Assembly (NCBI GenBank): GCA_013399695.1
Contig: VXAU01000294.1
Span: 1,067,830-1,131,829, forward strand
DNA from: Formicarius rufipectus
Taxonomy: Eukaryota; Chordata; Aves; Passeriformes; Formicariidae
Length of the DNA stretch: 64,000 nucleotides
Direction of reading: 5' to 3'
The notes under the pieces: generated by a model
What the model saw: the letters and a program-made list of their open reading frames with translations, nothing else
What the model was told of the DNA's origin: nothing
Database searches by the model: none
Shown: in pieces, positions 50,823 through 63,514 of the stretch
How the letters are laid out: each line of letters begins with the position of its first letter
How positions within the stretch are numbered: position 1 is the first letter of the stretch
Made by a program: the position numbers and the translations under genes

Positions 50823-53237
50823 GACCGGACGGCGGTGCTGGCCCTGCTCTCGGCCGCGGGCTGGCCGCGCTGCCCGCCTTGTCTGGCGGCAGTGAAGGAG
50901 CGGTGCTCGGCCCGCGCGAAAAACCTGCCGGCCTCGGCTGCGAGTGGTTTTGCAGCGCTATTGTGTGTAACATCCTCTTAGCAGTTTTGTCGGGGTTTAA
51001 GTCTTTAGTTGTTGCGCGGAGTGGGTGGATGACAACCGAGCTGTGTTCTGTGTCACGTTTCTGTAGCACGCTGCTTAGGGCCTGGCGTCACTCCTGAGTG
51101 TGTTTTGAAAACCAAGGGATTTCAGACGTGGTTGGCTGAAACACTGATTTCCTGCTCAGTGCGGGCAGCAAGGTGCCGTGTTTGAGCAGGAGACCGGAGG
51201 CCTTTAGACTCACACTTCTGCTTTGGTGTCAGATGACCTGCCTGACCTTGCACAGGTCACTTTGGGACAGTCTTTTCAATGTTGGTTAAATCGCCTGATG
51301 TTTATGAATTTCAGCATCACTTGTCCTCCATGAAATGTGATCCTTCCACTCTTGTACCTCCGTTTCTTCATACTCACAAAGAAAGCTTTCCACGGCTGCT
51401 TCACAAAAGAGCATTAAACCAGTCCCCTTGAAACTGGTGTTATGCAATGATGGGTATTACTATTCCAGTTTGGCAGCTTAAGGCAGGGTGAATGAAAGCT
51501 GAAGCACTTAAGCTTTTACTAAGAAATGGTAAGGGGTTTAGCTTATTAGCAGTTGGGGTGAGGTCACACAAGACTGCTTGATAACACAATCTTAGCTGGT
51601 TCTTACAGTGTGTAAGCAGCTTCAGACATCGTGGGGGGTTCGCTGGTGTCTGTGGGAAGAGGCTCAGTGATGACTGCAAATAAAGTGACTCTCAGCTGCC
51701 ATTAAAGAGGTGTTTGGGGTATTGGACAACCCTCTATCCACCTGCACCACCCTATATGGAATGGGGCACCCCCACTCTTAGTCACCTTGTAATGAGGTTG
51801 ACGAAGTTTGCAGGAGAGCAGCAGCAGGATCAGCCGAGGTGGTGGTTGACGTGACTGTTGTTCCGCAGCGCTCCCGACGGAACTGGGTTTCCTTTTATCC
51901 TTTGTTGACCGTTCTGTTGTTTGCTTCAGCTTAGCCTTGCTTTGGCTGTGTGTCAGTTGTGGGACAGGGTTGCTGGGACCTGGGTGTGCGAGGGGGAAGC
52001 GGCCCAGGTGTGTCCGGCTGGAACTGTGGGGTTGTCCTGGAAGGTCACAGCCAGAGCTGTGTGCTGTGCTGTTGTGCTCCCCAAGGGACTGAGCCTGGCT
52101 GTGCTTGCAGTACTCAGCAGTTCTCATTTTGGGGAGGTTTTTTACTTTTTTTGTAACCTTTTTTTATTATTATTTTTTAATAAAAAGCTGTGGAGGAAAA
52201 AACCTACATACACCTTTTCTGCTTCCAGAGCACCAAGCTTTATTTCTGCTACTTTACTTTCACTTACAGGCAGCTTTATCACTGGTTTGACTTCAGGATT
52301 TATCCTTTACATTCTGCACTTGGTATTTCTGCTTTTCTGGTACTCCTTCATCTCTTTGAAGAGCAGCATATTCCTGTCTTGCCAAAACACTGTTAGCACC
52401 AGGCAGCAAGTACTTGTGCAAAATAAATTCATATTCTTGTGTAGGTTCTCATATTGAATCCAGGTGTTCTCTAAAAATTCAAATCGAGGCAAATATGCCA
52501 ACAGAACTCAAATTGGAAAATAACCCCGTTTAAATACTATGAGAGACTCAAAGGATTAGAGAATATTTCAAAGGGAATATATAAATTGCACAGGGGTACT
52601 TTGAAACAAATCCAAACTGTTTGTCAAGTTACAGGGATTGGTGAAGATCCCTAAAGTGCTGTCAGAAGATGGGTCCAAAAATAGATCTAAAGCTGCAACT
52701 CCCTATATACAGAAACTGATGTGCTTGAAGGGATCTCGTCTGTCTTCAGTATTGAATCCAAAATTGTGGATAAGCCCTTCTGAACAAGCTGATTCAATCT
52801 CAGTACTTCTTCTGGGAGTGTATGTATTGCATTGTAACCCACACTACAAAGTGCAGAGATGATTTTTGGGAGCACTAACACATACTGTCAGCTGTAATTA
52901 TGAAGAGTCTACTTGGGCAGAGAAAGAATTAAAAAAGAAACAGTCAAGATCACTGGCATTTTGAAATTTCAGATCTAAATGTGTAGCTTGCAACCCTCTT
53001 CCTTAGCTCTCTGAATTCAATATAGCTCATAGATGTGTGTTAATAATGCAGGTTGTAGTGTCTCTGATCTCCAGCAAGGACCTCTAGTTTCAGAGATAGC
53101 TTTTTTTGCTTTCTCAGCTGCTTAAAATTTTGTGGATTTTCTCTTGTTTGGTGAGATAAACAGCTTCTTAACTGGTAACTGCTATTAAATCCCATCTGGT
53201 TTTGTGACACTTGGCATTATGTTCACTCCATCTTCAC
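50823..53237. other. CpG island edge, then AT-rich region; no confirmed gene
   Basis: No conserved coding exon was recognised. From 51.7 to 52.2 kb the sequence is G/C-richer and ends in AATAAA followed by GCTGTGGAGG. This might be a solo LTR or an old retrocopy, but I found no clear terminal repeats. Open frames at 51921-52457 (plus) and 51702-52127 (minus) overlap each other and match nothing I know. If NAA50 is divergent from ATP6V1A here, this would be its first intron. Confidence 0.4.
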
Positions 53238-53478
53238 CTTCTGAATGATTTTAATAGTGCGGAGTCTCTTTGTTTCTCTTTTTCTCTTAAATATTGCTTT
53301 AAAAACTGAGGTGATTCACGGTTCTGTTGGTGAGCCCCATGATTCTTTAGAGACTCCTTCCTTTTTTCATTTATTGCATTCCTAAATGCTGTAATTGTTA
53401 GTTCTGGAATTTGAAAATATTTTAGAACTGGGTTTGCATGAGGAAAAATACCAGTGGGAGGGACTCGGGTTCTACTGC
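53238..53478 (-). other. Unrecognised candidate exon or remnant
   Basis: On the minus strand, 79 codons are open between an acceptor-like TTACTACAG and a donor-like AGAAG|GTGAAG. The translation is rich in K, E, R and Q towards its end and contains KYFQIPELTITAFRNAINEK. I do not recognise the family. No partner exon could be found, so it may be chance, a lone exon of an uncharacterised gene or an old retrocopy. Confidence 0.2.
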
Positions 53479-56400
53479 CTGTAGTAATTTGGCTGTTTTT
53501 GTAGAGCAGATGTAAATAATACTCCCTGCACATTGCTGCTTTCAGGATGTTGATTCACTTGTTGCTCAGTGGTTTTGTATTTTCATTACAGTCCTTACAC
53601 TGCTTGGTTTTAAGAAGAGAAAACAAAATCTTGCATTGATTTTTTCGAGCATTTGCTGACTGCTGTCTGTGGCCTTTTGATATCTTAAAGTAAGGGTGCA
53701 TTTCTGACCTGTTTCAGTTCAGATGAAACCTGTGAGAATAAGGCATCCAGCCTTCCCCTGATGCCCTTCCCTAAAACCCACATTACAGGAGGGTAGTGCA
53801 GGACCTGTGTGCTCCATTGTATGCATGTAGCCCTGTGTGACTGGGATTGTCAGATACGCTGAGCACGTAGTGCATGTTCTGAGCAGGACCCAGTGCCTGC
53901 AATCCTGTGCGTATGTTATTTTGTCACATTGACCAAACTGCTTTCCAGTTTTGATGGGAAACACCTGTGGGATTGTCATGTGGCAGCACATGTTGAACCA
54001 CATGATGGAAAACTCATTGAAACAGAGAGCAAAGTGCTGTGTGTTAAACCATTGCTGCAGAAAGTAAGGTTCACTACTCTTGTGTAAGAAACTCCTTAAG
54101 AGTTAAGACTGCCTCTTGACTTTCATGTGTTTGCAGTTAAGTCTTGGGTTTTGCAGTTTCTAAGGGTCCTGACTTGCTGCAGAAGAGTTCTTCAGGCTAG
54201 GTATTCCACAGCAGGTAGCTGCTGCCACGGAGAACTTCTTAACCCAGAGGCTTTGCAGGCTAGTTCTACTCTGGCTGCCTTTGTAGGAGAGCCGTCACAG
54301 CTGGGGAAACTGAACATGACAGAGACATAACTAGTGTTTTTTTAAAGTACAGGGAGTCATTATGGGTAAGCTCTGATATCTCTGCTTATTTTGCCAGGAT
54401 TCACAAAGTAAACCTTTCAAGGTCCTGAAGCTGAGTGTGTTTCTCATGAGGACAGGGAGGGATTTTCTCTCCTGAGTTAGCCTGACAGAGTTTGTGCAGA
54501 ACTGTTGATTTGTTTTCATTCACTAGGCACAGTGCTAAGCTTAATGTATATGGGTGGAAGTTCCAAGTTTATGAGAAAACTGCTGAATTGTCATATGCAC
54601 TGGCAGCAGGACAAAAAAGGTAATTGAGCTTGAAAATCACTGTTTATTTTTAGTCTTTTTCTGAACCTAGAAATGTCCAAGTATGAGCTATACTCTGCAT
54701 TTATTTTCATGGATGGTAAATTTAGACCTTGCCTATATTGGTATTTACAAATGGCTTAATAGCTTCTAAATGAGTTTATAAAAAACTCAGTGCAGTTTAT
54801 TATAGTTCCTTTAACCTGATTTATAACTCTTACCAGTTTGAGTTTAATTCCATAACCAGATTAAGACATTCCATGAAACAGAACGAATTGAGAGAGTAGG
54901 AAGGTAGTATAGGGTTTGTGGCCATTTTATTGAAGCACTTTGAACCTTACTCATGGCTTTTGAGAGCTGTTTGACCGTTCAGTTTTTCTGCATGTATATG
55001 TGGCTTGTTAATACATAAATTGGCTTGCTTGTTTGGGACGTTTCTATGAAAAATGTAGTATCTTTAATCACCAAATACCACAGACTTCTGCTGTATCCTG
55101 AGATAAGAAATGATGCATCCTTATTTGCCACATTAAATCTCTCCTAGAAAGGGGAATGATGAGCGATGGTTGAGCCAGAAAAATACTTCTGTCCAAGTGG
55201 AAATTACTCAGAACTTGAAGAGCCTGCCCATTTGGCAACCATCAGAAGTGTTCAACCGAATAATATGAGAAGGTGCTAGATATTTTTACCCAGAAGAGGT
55301 GGAGGAAAGAACCAAAGTAGGGTCTTTGCATTTGTTTGGGAATTGATGAGAGAGACGTACAGTATTTCCTTGCATCCCTTCTGCTCTGAGGCAGCGGTGT
55401 CAGGATTACTTTCTGCTCCGTGCTGAAAGAGGGAAAGTAAGAAGTGGCCTCTGTGAGAGGTTTAAAGCAGCAGAAATCTGTCAGGAGGGAGATTTTAGGT
55501 GGGGAAGGAAAGGAGAAGAGGAAAGCAGTCTATGCATAGAAGAATAACTAGTTATCTGGAGACTCTTGGACTTAAAGACCTGAGAGTGGAGAAGCACAGC
55601 ATTGAAATGGGGTAACTGTGTATTTGTGTCAAAACATATTGAAATAATTTATTACAGAAAGGAAATTAAGTGAGGCTTTATGGAAAACAGAGCCAAAACC
55701 ATTTCCACAACACTGTCACTGGGTGACGAAGATTAAGATATTTGAATTTTCCTGGGGGCAGATTTTTTTTTTCTTTAATTAATTGAAAATGAAATCCTGT
55801 GCTGCATGGTGAGATCTTCATGCATGAAGTACTTCCTGAGCTCACTTGGCCTTCCTTCTCCCTGTTCTTTTCCAGGCTCCGTGTGATTTTTGGCCATTAG
55901 CAGACTAGAATCTCTAACCTTGAAAAAAATTTCTGATTTCCCCCCTCTGAGCAGTGTACTTGTGTTCTGTTGAGAGTATGGGATGAGAGGTAAGAGCTGA
56001 GGGCAGCAGTTGAAGGTTTATGTAAGCTTTCTCTACATGGTATTTGGAATTACTTGTCAGTAGAGATCACAGATTAGGTTGAAAATTTCAGTTAAAGGAG
56101 ACCTTTGTTTTTACCTCTTTAGCACAAATTTTCATTTGAGAACAGGTCTTTCTTATTGAAAATTGGGAAAAGGATGTCAGGGAAAATAGGTGTTTTGGGT
56201 TGTTTTTTTTTTTTTTCTTGATAAGTACTTACAATGGTTGTTGCTTTAGAAGTGTTTTAACGCAGGCACATAAAACTGATAGCATACTCTGTTCATTTAT
56301 CACAGTATGTTATTAATATAATGAGTGATTTGAACACCTTAAAAACACCAACTCTGGGACTGATGTACAAAGGCAGGAAACCCATAATGACCTGACTTTT

Positions 56401-58830
56401 TAAAGAATTATTCTAATGGATACAGGCATTTATAAAAAAAGGTGTTTCAGTGACCTATAGAAATAGTTTATGTGACGCAGAAAAACAATTTTCTCCTGAT
56501 ATATAATGTCTGTAATTTGTTGCCTAATATAAGTACTAGAAGTGCCCTCAAGCTATATTTGTGTAAATAAGGTACTTGATAAACCCAGCATCACTTCTAT
56601 TTTGAATTTGAACATAAGCCTCTGTTCTTTTCTGATGATCATCAGGTACTTCATGAACATTAACTAGTGAAGGGTCATGATCTCCTGGGAGGCAAGTAAG
56701 GGTTGTAACTTATATCTGGGGACACTGAGGGTATGGAAAAGGGCAGTAATTTATAAGATGTCTCAGGATATAGGTAATGGAGACACAAAACTAATTTTGA
56801 GCAAAGCTTTTTTAAATTAGTGAGTACTTCTGCTTTGCAATCCTAAATCAAAATTTGAACATTCTTTTGAGCTTGCTTCACTAATGAGGGAAAGTGGTTA
56901 GGTGAGCAGTGGATAGTTGGGATTTCTGGTAGCTCTTTATCTGCTGTATTATCACAAGCAAGTTTTTTCCTCTTTCACCTGGGTTTGGTGTACCTGGGAT
57001 AGACAGAATTAAAGTCTAGGCCTTAACCTTGTGAGGTGCTCTGAAGCATCAGTGTAATGAGCAACTAAGTGATGTATGTATCACTGCTTTTCTGTTCTAG
57101 GCCAACTATATTTATTTCTGATATTCTAGTTTGAAAATTCTATCAGCTGGGCCTGGTGATTCCTGTTCTTTGTATCCAGCTGCAGAATCAGGTAACTAAT
57201 TTTCTTAGGAAAGTTTATTTTTATTTGACACTGGTTGAAGTGACCTCACTACCTCCCCTTCCACTTGCATAATCAGACAGCTGAGGTACTTCATGATTGT
57301 ACTGCTACTTTAGCTTTAGGGTTGTCTTTTTGGGGGGAGATTCTTTTGCTTTTGTTTTCTGTTAATTCTGATTCTAAAATTGCTTAGCTTTCTTGTGGCC
57401 AGCACACAGCTAGGAGTAACTTTCATCAGGGTATCAGGTGTTGTGTAATACACGTTTTCAGTAGTAAGTGGGGCTAAAGAAGCTCAGGGGGGCTTAGAAG
57501 CAAATTGGTAAGATTTTTCCATGCTAGGTTTTCTGACAAGTGAAGCAGAGTAGATATACAGCCCACAGATCCTTGAGATAATTGAAAACATACTGGTCTG
57601 CCCACAAGAACTAGACTGACTTGTGTGCCTAGCAAGACAGCTCATCTATTTAAAAAAAAAAAAAAAAAAAAAACAAAAAAAAAAAAACAACCACACAAAA
57701 ACAAAAAACCCCACACAAAACCAAACAAACTAAAGCAATCAAAAAACCCTGAACCCCAGAACCCAAAACACTGGAGAGGCTCTCTGGCCTTGGAGTTGAA
57801 TCTAAGCAAAGCCACACCCTTCAGGTCTATGGCTTTTATAGTTCTGGTTTGGTTTTGTTTTATGAGTGGATTATTCTGTCTAGACTCCTGCTTTGACTTG
57901 GAAGCCGAAATAGAAGCAATAAAGCTGGCTGGCCACTTGGCAGGTGACAAACCCTCTCTGAAGTCCTCTTAATTTCTTAGGGCCCATTTCTCTGTGCTCC
58001 TTCTCCTGCCTGACTGTACCTCAGCAAGTTTTGCAAGTTTCAGATACAGCTCTGCTAAATTTAGCATGCCAGATGCCTTCAATAAGCCCAGCTATCAGTT
58101 ACGTGGAGATCTGTTTCAGTCAGACACATCCCTCTGGGGAGAGACTTGCACTATTTAAAGTTGAATGAGACTGAGATTCCCCCTTTTTCTCCCTGATGCT
58201 GGTTCTAAACTACTATTCAGTACTTGATATTCCCTGGGACTGAATTTGTGTTTCCTCTTGAACTGTTACTCTGGAAATTGGCCTCCTCTTGAGCCATCAT
58301 TCTGTAGAGCAGCTCGCTTTGAGCAGCAAAAGGCAGTCTTAGCATAAGTAACACTAGTATCTCATTTAGCCTGTGTTACTTATACCACTATAAATTTAAG
58401 ACTTTGTAGGAAAAATAGATTGTGTTCAAGTCACATGTTCATAAAAGCTGTAGGTAGAGGAATGTAACGGCAGTGGGACTAATTGCAATTGAATTTGGTC
58501 CTGCAAAGAGGGAGGTTTTTTCTAGCTAGTGCCTGAAGGATACTGGGGCACCGGCACGCAAGAGCAGGAGTGTTAATGCCAGTGTTCTAGGCATGCATCC
58601 AGTTTCAGTAACTAGTGCATGTCACCTCACTCAAGTCACACTTCTATTTGGATTTTGTGGATCACTCTTCAGTTCCGCTCTTACATTGCCAGGTAGTGTT
58701 GCTGTGCACTTTTAACAGATAGCAGCCTTGTGCACCAGGGACCAGCTCTGTTTACTAGTGAAGTCTCAGTGTTTTTTCCCCAGTAACCAAGTCATGGAAT
58801 GTAACAGTTGTGAGAAATGTAAACAGTTCT
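53479..58830. other. Gene-free AT-rich region
   Basis: No recognisable coding exon, RNA gene or intact element. A long A-rich tract (57652-57730) is the only striking simple repeat. Splice-flanked open segments at 54527-54619 and 55148-55268 on the plus strand are phase-compatible with each other but resemble no protein I know. Confidence 0.45.
57652..57730. repeat. Poly-A / A-rich tract
   Basis: About 80 bp of A runs interrupted by single C or CC pairs, preceded by about 20 pure A. It could be the degraded tail of a retrocopy on the plus strand, but the sequence upstream resembles no known gene. Confidence 0.8.
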
Positions 58831-58960
58831 ACGATATTGGTTAGACCCTGGTGATAATAATACCAAGGTTATAGGTTCAGTCCCTGTATGGGCCATTCAC
58901 TTAAGAGTTGGACTTGAAGATCATTGTAGGCCCCTTCCGACACAGAATGTTCTGTGATAC
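58831..58960 (+). mobile_element. tRNA-Ile-derived SINE with CR1 tail (TguSINE1-like)
   Basis: The head follows tRNA-Ile closely: TTGGTTAGA, then GGTGATAATAATACCAAGGT around the anticodon arm, then the B-box-like GGTTCAGTCCC and GTATGGGCCA at the acceptor end. It continues directly into a CR1-like 3' end (GAGTTGGACTTGAAGATCAT, GGCCCCTTCCGACACAGAAT, GTTCTGTGATA). That fusion defines the passerine SINE family mobilised by CR1. The 5' part (A box) is worn or missing, and a mutated anticodon region rules out a working tRNA. Confidence 0.8.
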
Positions 58961-61850
58961 ATCAGGGAAATGCTTCTGGTAGAGATAGGAAAAACTTATT
59001 CCCATTATACAAGATAATAGTAAGTATTTGGGGTGCTGTCAGCAGTTTCGGTTAGCTGTGTTTAAGAAATATTAACTTCAATCTGAAGGAACATAAAGAA
59101 GAGCTAGTTTGACAACAGTAGGGTTTGAGAACCAGTCTTAGAGGAGGAGGCCAGGAGCTTGACTTTAGTTAGAAGTAGAAAAGTATAAAGAGATCACAAT
59201 AACTCTCTGAAAAGGCATGTGTGATGGGCTGTATTGATACCCATCTTCTGCAGACACCATATAGGTAGCCTCGAGTACATTTAGGAAGGAATTTAGAAGC
59301 TTAACTGTGAGAGTAACAGTATTTTGGGAACAGCCTTACAATGGAAGATGTTTAAGTGGCTTCAGAGGACTTGTATTCTCTCAAGGAACAGGTGTGGATT
59401 TGTAGAACACTAGTAGTAAGAGGCCTAACATGGTGACCCAAGGGTCCCTCATTCCTCCATGTTAAAAACAGTTGCTCAGAGTGGGGTGGCTGACTTGTAC
59501 TGGAAGCTAGGATGGGGTGCTGTTGACTATTGTATTTGAGAGGCAGGGTGCCAGTAGTAAGTGTGTATCTTCTTAGTAATATTACTGGCATCATAGAGTC
59601 AAAAAATCTGTTAAGGAAAGGTGTGACCTTTCTGAACACTTCAGGCTCTTTACACATCTCTAAGTTCTGCTAATTTGGGCTCGCAATTTATTTTTTTTCC
59701 TTGCAAAAGCAAAGGATAGGTGTTTCTGATAAGCAGATGATGTACACATAGGACTGGCCTAATCATACCTTAGCCGACAGAGTAAACTTACGTAACTGAG
59801 TTGGCTGAGAGGTAAGAAGAAGCAGGTCTAGTTGTAAACAGCTGTTAAAAACAAACAAACTAACAAAATCATCCCCAAACCCACAAAGCTATTTGCTTTA
59901 TTCCAGTGAAGAGAAGGGAGTGATCATGTTGTCTCCCTTATTACAGGTCCTTTGACTTGGGTATTTGGACTATTTTTTTAAGTCCTTAGGTTCAATGTTA
60001 TTCTGTAAATTATAAAATGTAGCACAATATCATCTATATATTGTACTGTGTTCATAGATGTACTGACAGATTTACATCCCTGTGCTCCTCTTGCACAGTA
60101 CTTACAGTTTAAACTGGGGTGGGCTGACACTTTGTTCAAGAACCAACCAGTTCTGCCTCTGGCAACTTTTCTCTTCTTTATGCTGGCAGACTTGTGTGGT
60201 GAACTCTGTCAGAGGACTGATGTGGGTTAAAACTAAACTTTTCTTTTTTTTGCTTATGTTAGTTTTAATTGGTGTTGGTTCACCACATTGTTGCACAAAT
60301 ATTTGTGCCAGAAAGAAGATGTGAATATGTGGCTTGGGAACAGCAAGATTGCTAATTCTGTCAGCAGTGCCAACTTTCCCATGATTTTACTCAAGGCCCC
60401 TTACGCTCAAGGCACTTTTGCCAGACTGTCCTCAGGCAAAATGATACACTCTCATAATGTGGGTCTTCCTTTCTATGCCCTCATTTAGTTTGCTTTTTTT
60501 AATGTTTTTGTGCATAATAGATACCGTGTTGATTTATCAGCTAGTGCTGTACATTAATTTATGATTTCAGTGCATACTATTTAAACAGACATATTTAGCA
60601 TATTGATTTATGCTTTCTGCAGAGTTTCTCCAACCCTTTTCATATGATTCTCTAGGATAAAATACTGGCCCTGGTGCAATTCTCAAGCAGTGAGGAGCCA
60701 GCTAGTGACAGAGCACAGGAGGCAGACAGCAGGAAATGGCAGGAGCCAGCAATGAATGTGGCAAGTGGTGAGAGATAGAGGGGGAAGGTCTAAGGGCTCA
60801 AGGAAATCTGTCAACAAGCGCCTTTTAGGCACCTACTACTGGAGCTCATTTCTCTGGCCTGATGCCAGCCTCAGAGGTGATGTCTTGGCTCAGCAGCATT
60901 AGACTCTGCTCCTGCCTGTATTTATTTATTCTGACTGAAATCTTAGTGAAGATCCGTTTTCTGGTTATGGGCCCTTTGTTAGCCATCTTTTCCTGGCTGC
61001 CTGTGATAATGTCTCTGTGTTCTGTTGCACTGTCATCATAAATATTTCATAGTGACTGCCTTCTAATGCCTCATTTGTTTCATTAGTAGCTAACTAATTT
61101 TAAAATAACATTAGAAAATACTCTACCTGATGGTGGTCTACATCAGCTCAAGTATCAGAAGGGGCTTGCTGTATAACCACTTCACTGTGAGTTCACCACT
61201 TCACTATGAATTCATCATGTTAGCATTGCTGATCTGTTGAAACTTGGAACTACTGATACAAAAGAAATATCACCAAGGTTAATATGTTATTATTTAGAGA
61301 AGAGGGCTAGACTTTCAATGACTGAGTGTGAAATTTGTTTCTTGTCTTACTAACTTCCTACGCTGCAGCTAATCCAACCTACCTGAGCAGTTGAGACCTG
61401 CTCCCTTTGATTTCCTCTCTGATGCAGATGGCAGCAAAAGCAACTGTTCAGTCTTCTCTTCCCTCCTAGCACAAGATTATTGAGGTGCTCTGGTCCAGCA
61501 GAACTCTCTCACAGATACAAATATGCCCAGGAACACATGCCACAGTTTCATTCCTGCCCTTTGTGAGGAAAAGGTAGCAGCACTGCTGGCTGGGATTAGA
61601 AAAGGGCACAACTTATTTTCTGTCTGCTTCAAGAAGCCCTGCCATGCTAGACTGAACAGCTGTGCAAAGCTGGGCATAAAACAAGCATTACAGTTTCTCC
61701 ACCATCTAATAACTTAGAGGATGCTTCTTTACACTAGGAGTACTTCTGTAGTGTGAGGAGATCATCCTCAGTGTCAAGACATACTTTGTGTTGCAATAGA
61801 ATTATCAAAGGGACTTGCACAAATGGCAATACTTGAAGAAAGGAATCTTG

Positions 61851-61967
61851 CCTTTGTATTCTGGTGACCATTTGGGAAAAGATTTTGATTATCTTGTGTT
61901 TTTTGTTTTTCATTCTTGTAGTCCTTGTTAAAACTGCTTATGCTCACCCAAGGGCAACTAATCTCTT
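61851..61967 (+). repeat. 117-bp direct repeat, left copy
   Basis: It begins CCTTTGTATTCTGGTGACCA and ends GGGCAACTAATCTCTT. The second copy starts 1547 bp downstream in the same orientation with roughly ten differences. Flanks on both sides differ, so the edges are sharp. Confidence 0.9.
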
Positions 61968-63397
61968 CTTGAGAGCAAAAATAATCTAGAAGATGTAAAA
62001 GGCTGTGAAACACAGGGTTGGTCACGGTAGAACTCACAGAAAAGCAAATACTGCAGACTATTTCAGCACAATGTAGTGCTTTATAGCTAGAGATATAACA
62101 GAGACATATAACCCCTTGGTTTTGCCTGTAGTATGCCTGGGTGTCATGTCATGGATGAAGTGCAAGAATATGGAGTCTCTTGCTTCTTTCTGTCATTCTT
62201 GAGATTGCTGTTCGAGAACATAATAGCCACATAGTGAGATGTCTCTCAGGAGATTGCTGTGCAATTGAGCAGAGCTTGGGGGCAAACTACAAGGATTCGT
62301 TGCTTTAGCAATTGCCTTTGCAGTTAGGGTGGAAAAAAGTCAACATGTGCAGTGTGGTAGTGGGAGGATAGATAAGGAACTGCCTGGAAGAGCTTGCAAG
62401 AACCTTCTAACATGAGATGCTTGGCATCAGTATGCTTTTTAATCTCTTTGGCAAATGTGTGACAAAAAGGTTAGACTTTGGAGTCAGCAAAGTTGATGTG
62501 CAAATGCCATCTGTTAATTCGAAGCAGTAACTGGAACATATTAATGTGATAGAGAAGTACAAAACTGTCAATATTCTGTTTATGCTCAGTGGTCCTCTAA
62601 AAGGTAGTCCCTACCTAAAAGTTCTGTAAATTCTGCAGGCATCACTAGGGACATTGTTTGATCTGTATCATACCAGAGAGTGGGCAGTGGTGAGCCTTCA
62701 TATCTGTGCAGGACTGAAGACTTTATTAATTTGCTGTAAAAGAAAAGGAGAAAGTGGGTGTGAAGCTAAGTTATGATTCTTGAAGTAAATGTTAAGGGCT
62801 CCATTCCTGTTGCTTTTTCTGATAGTTTTGCAAGCTGCAGTACAGTATATAGACAGTATTTTGTTTTTATCACCCATCATTGGTGGTGATAATAATAACT
62901 AAAAACTGATATCTGGAGTATTAATTATTTAAGTTTGGGGTTTTTTTAATGTATAATAAAGGTCAGTTAATAAAGCAGAGACAGATTATACTCTGGATTG
63001 CTTGTTACACTTCTAGAAGAAAAAAAGTTGTTGGTTATTGTCTCTTCTTTGGGTCACTGGTATTTAATTTAACATGTGCTGTTGTGTCCTAGGCATTAAC
63101 CTGTCTAAAAAAACCAAGTTACCTAGGTACAAGAGACATTGGAGATGGAAACCAGCTATTGCACATTGCTGGAATGAAATTCAAGCCTGACGTACAAGGA
63201 TCCTAGAAAGCTGCTTCTTCGAAAATGGATTTTGACTTCTTTTTTTTTTTTTCTTTTTTTCCAAAAAGGCAGACAGAGTATCTGCTGCTGTTTGGGCAGA
63301 AAACAATCTGGTTCCCCATATGTATTCAGTAAAACTGGGCTGAGATGAACTTGGAATCTGTGTATTTCTAATTCCATGTCCCTTGGCTTTGTACCCA

Positions 63398-63514
63398 CCT
63401 TTGTATTCTGGTGACTATTTGGGAAAAGATTTTGATTGTCTCCTGTTTTTTATTTTTTATTCCCATAGTCCTTGTTAGAACTGCTTACACTCACCCAAGG
63501 GCAACTAATCTCTT
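63398..63514 (+). repeat. 117-bp direct repeat, right copy
   Basis: Same unit as at 61851. It differs at scattered positions (for example GACTATTTGG versus GACCATTTGG) and in a T-rich middle part. Confidence 0.9.

Larger units (their letters stand above)
49700..51000. promoter_or_regulatory. ATP6V1A: CpG island, likely bidirectional promoter of ATP6V1A
   Basis: GC content and CpG density rise sharply from about 49.7 kb, peak on both sides of the assembly gap, and fall by about 51.0 kb. No TATA box is seen. In mammals ATP6V1A and NAA50 are transcribed divergently from neighbouring starts, so this island may serve both. The gap hides the core. Confidence 0.55.

Noticed and set aside
49489..50895. 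468-codon ORF across the N run (and a 328-codon minus-strand counterpart)
   Set aside because: Undefined bases cannot contain stops; the ORF is an artefact of the gap and GC-rich flanks.
51921..52457. 178-codon hydrophobic ORF
   Set aside because: The hydrophobic residues come from a T-rich stretch near the AATAAA; several frames are open at once and no family is recognised.
52638..52881. Opposing open frames of 64 and 74 codons
   Set aside because: They overlap on opposite strands, have no splice context and match no known protein; at most one could be real and nothing supports either.
58835..58895. Functional tRNA-Ile gene
   Set aside because: The A-box half is degraded, the anticodon region is altered, and the sequence continues into a CR1 tail, so it is a SINE.
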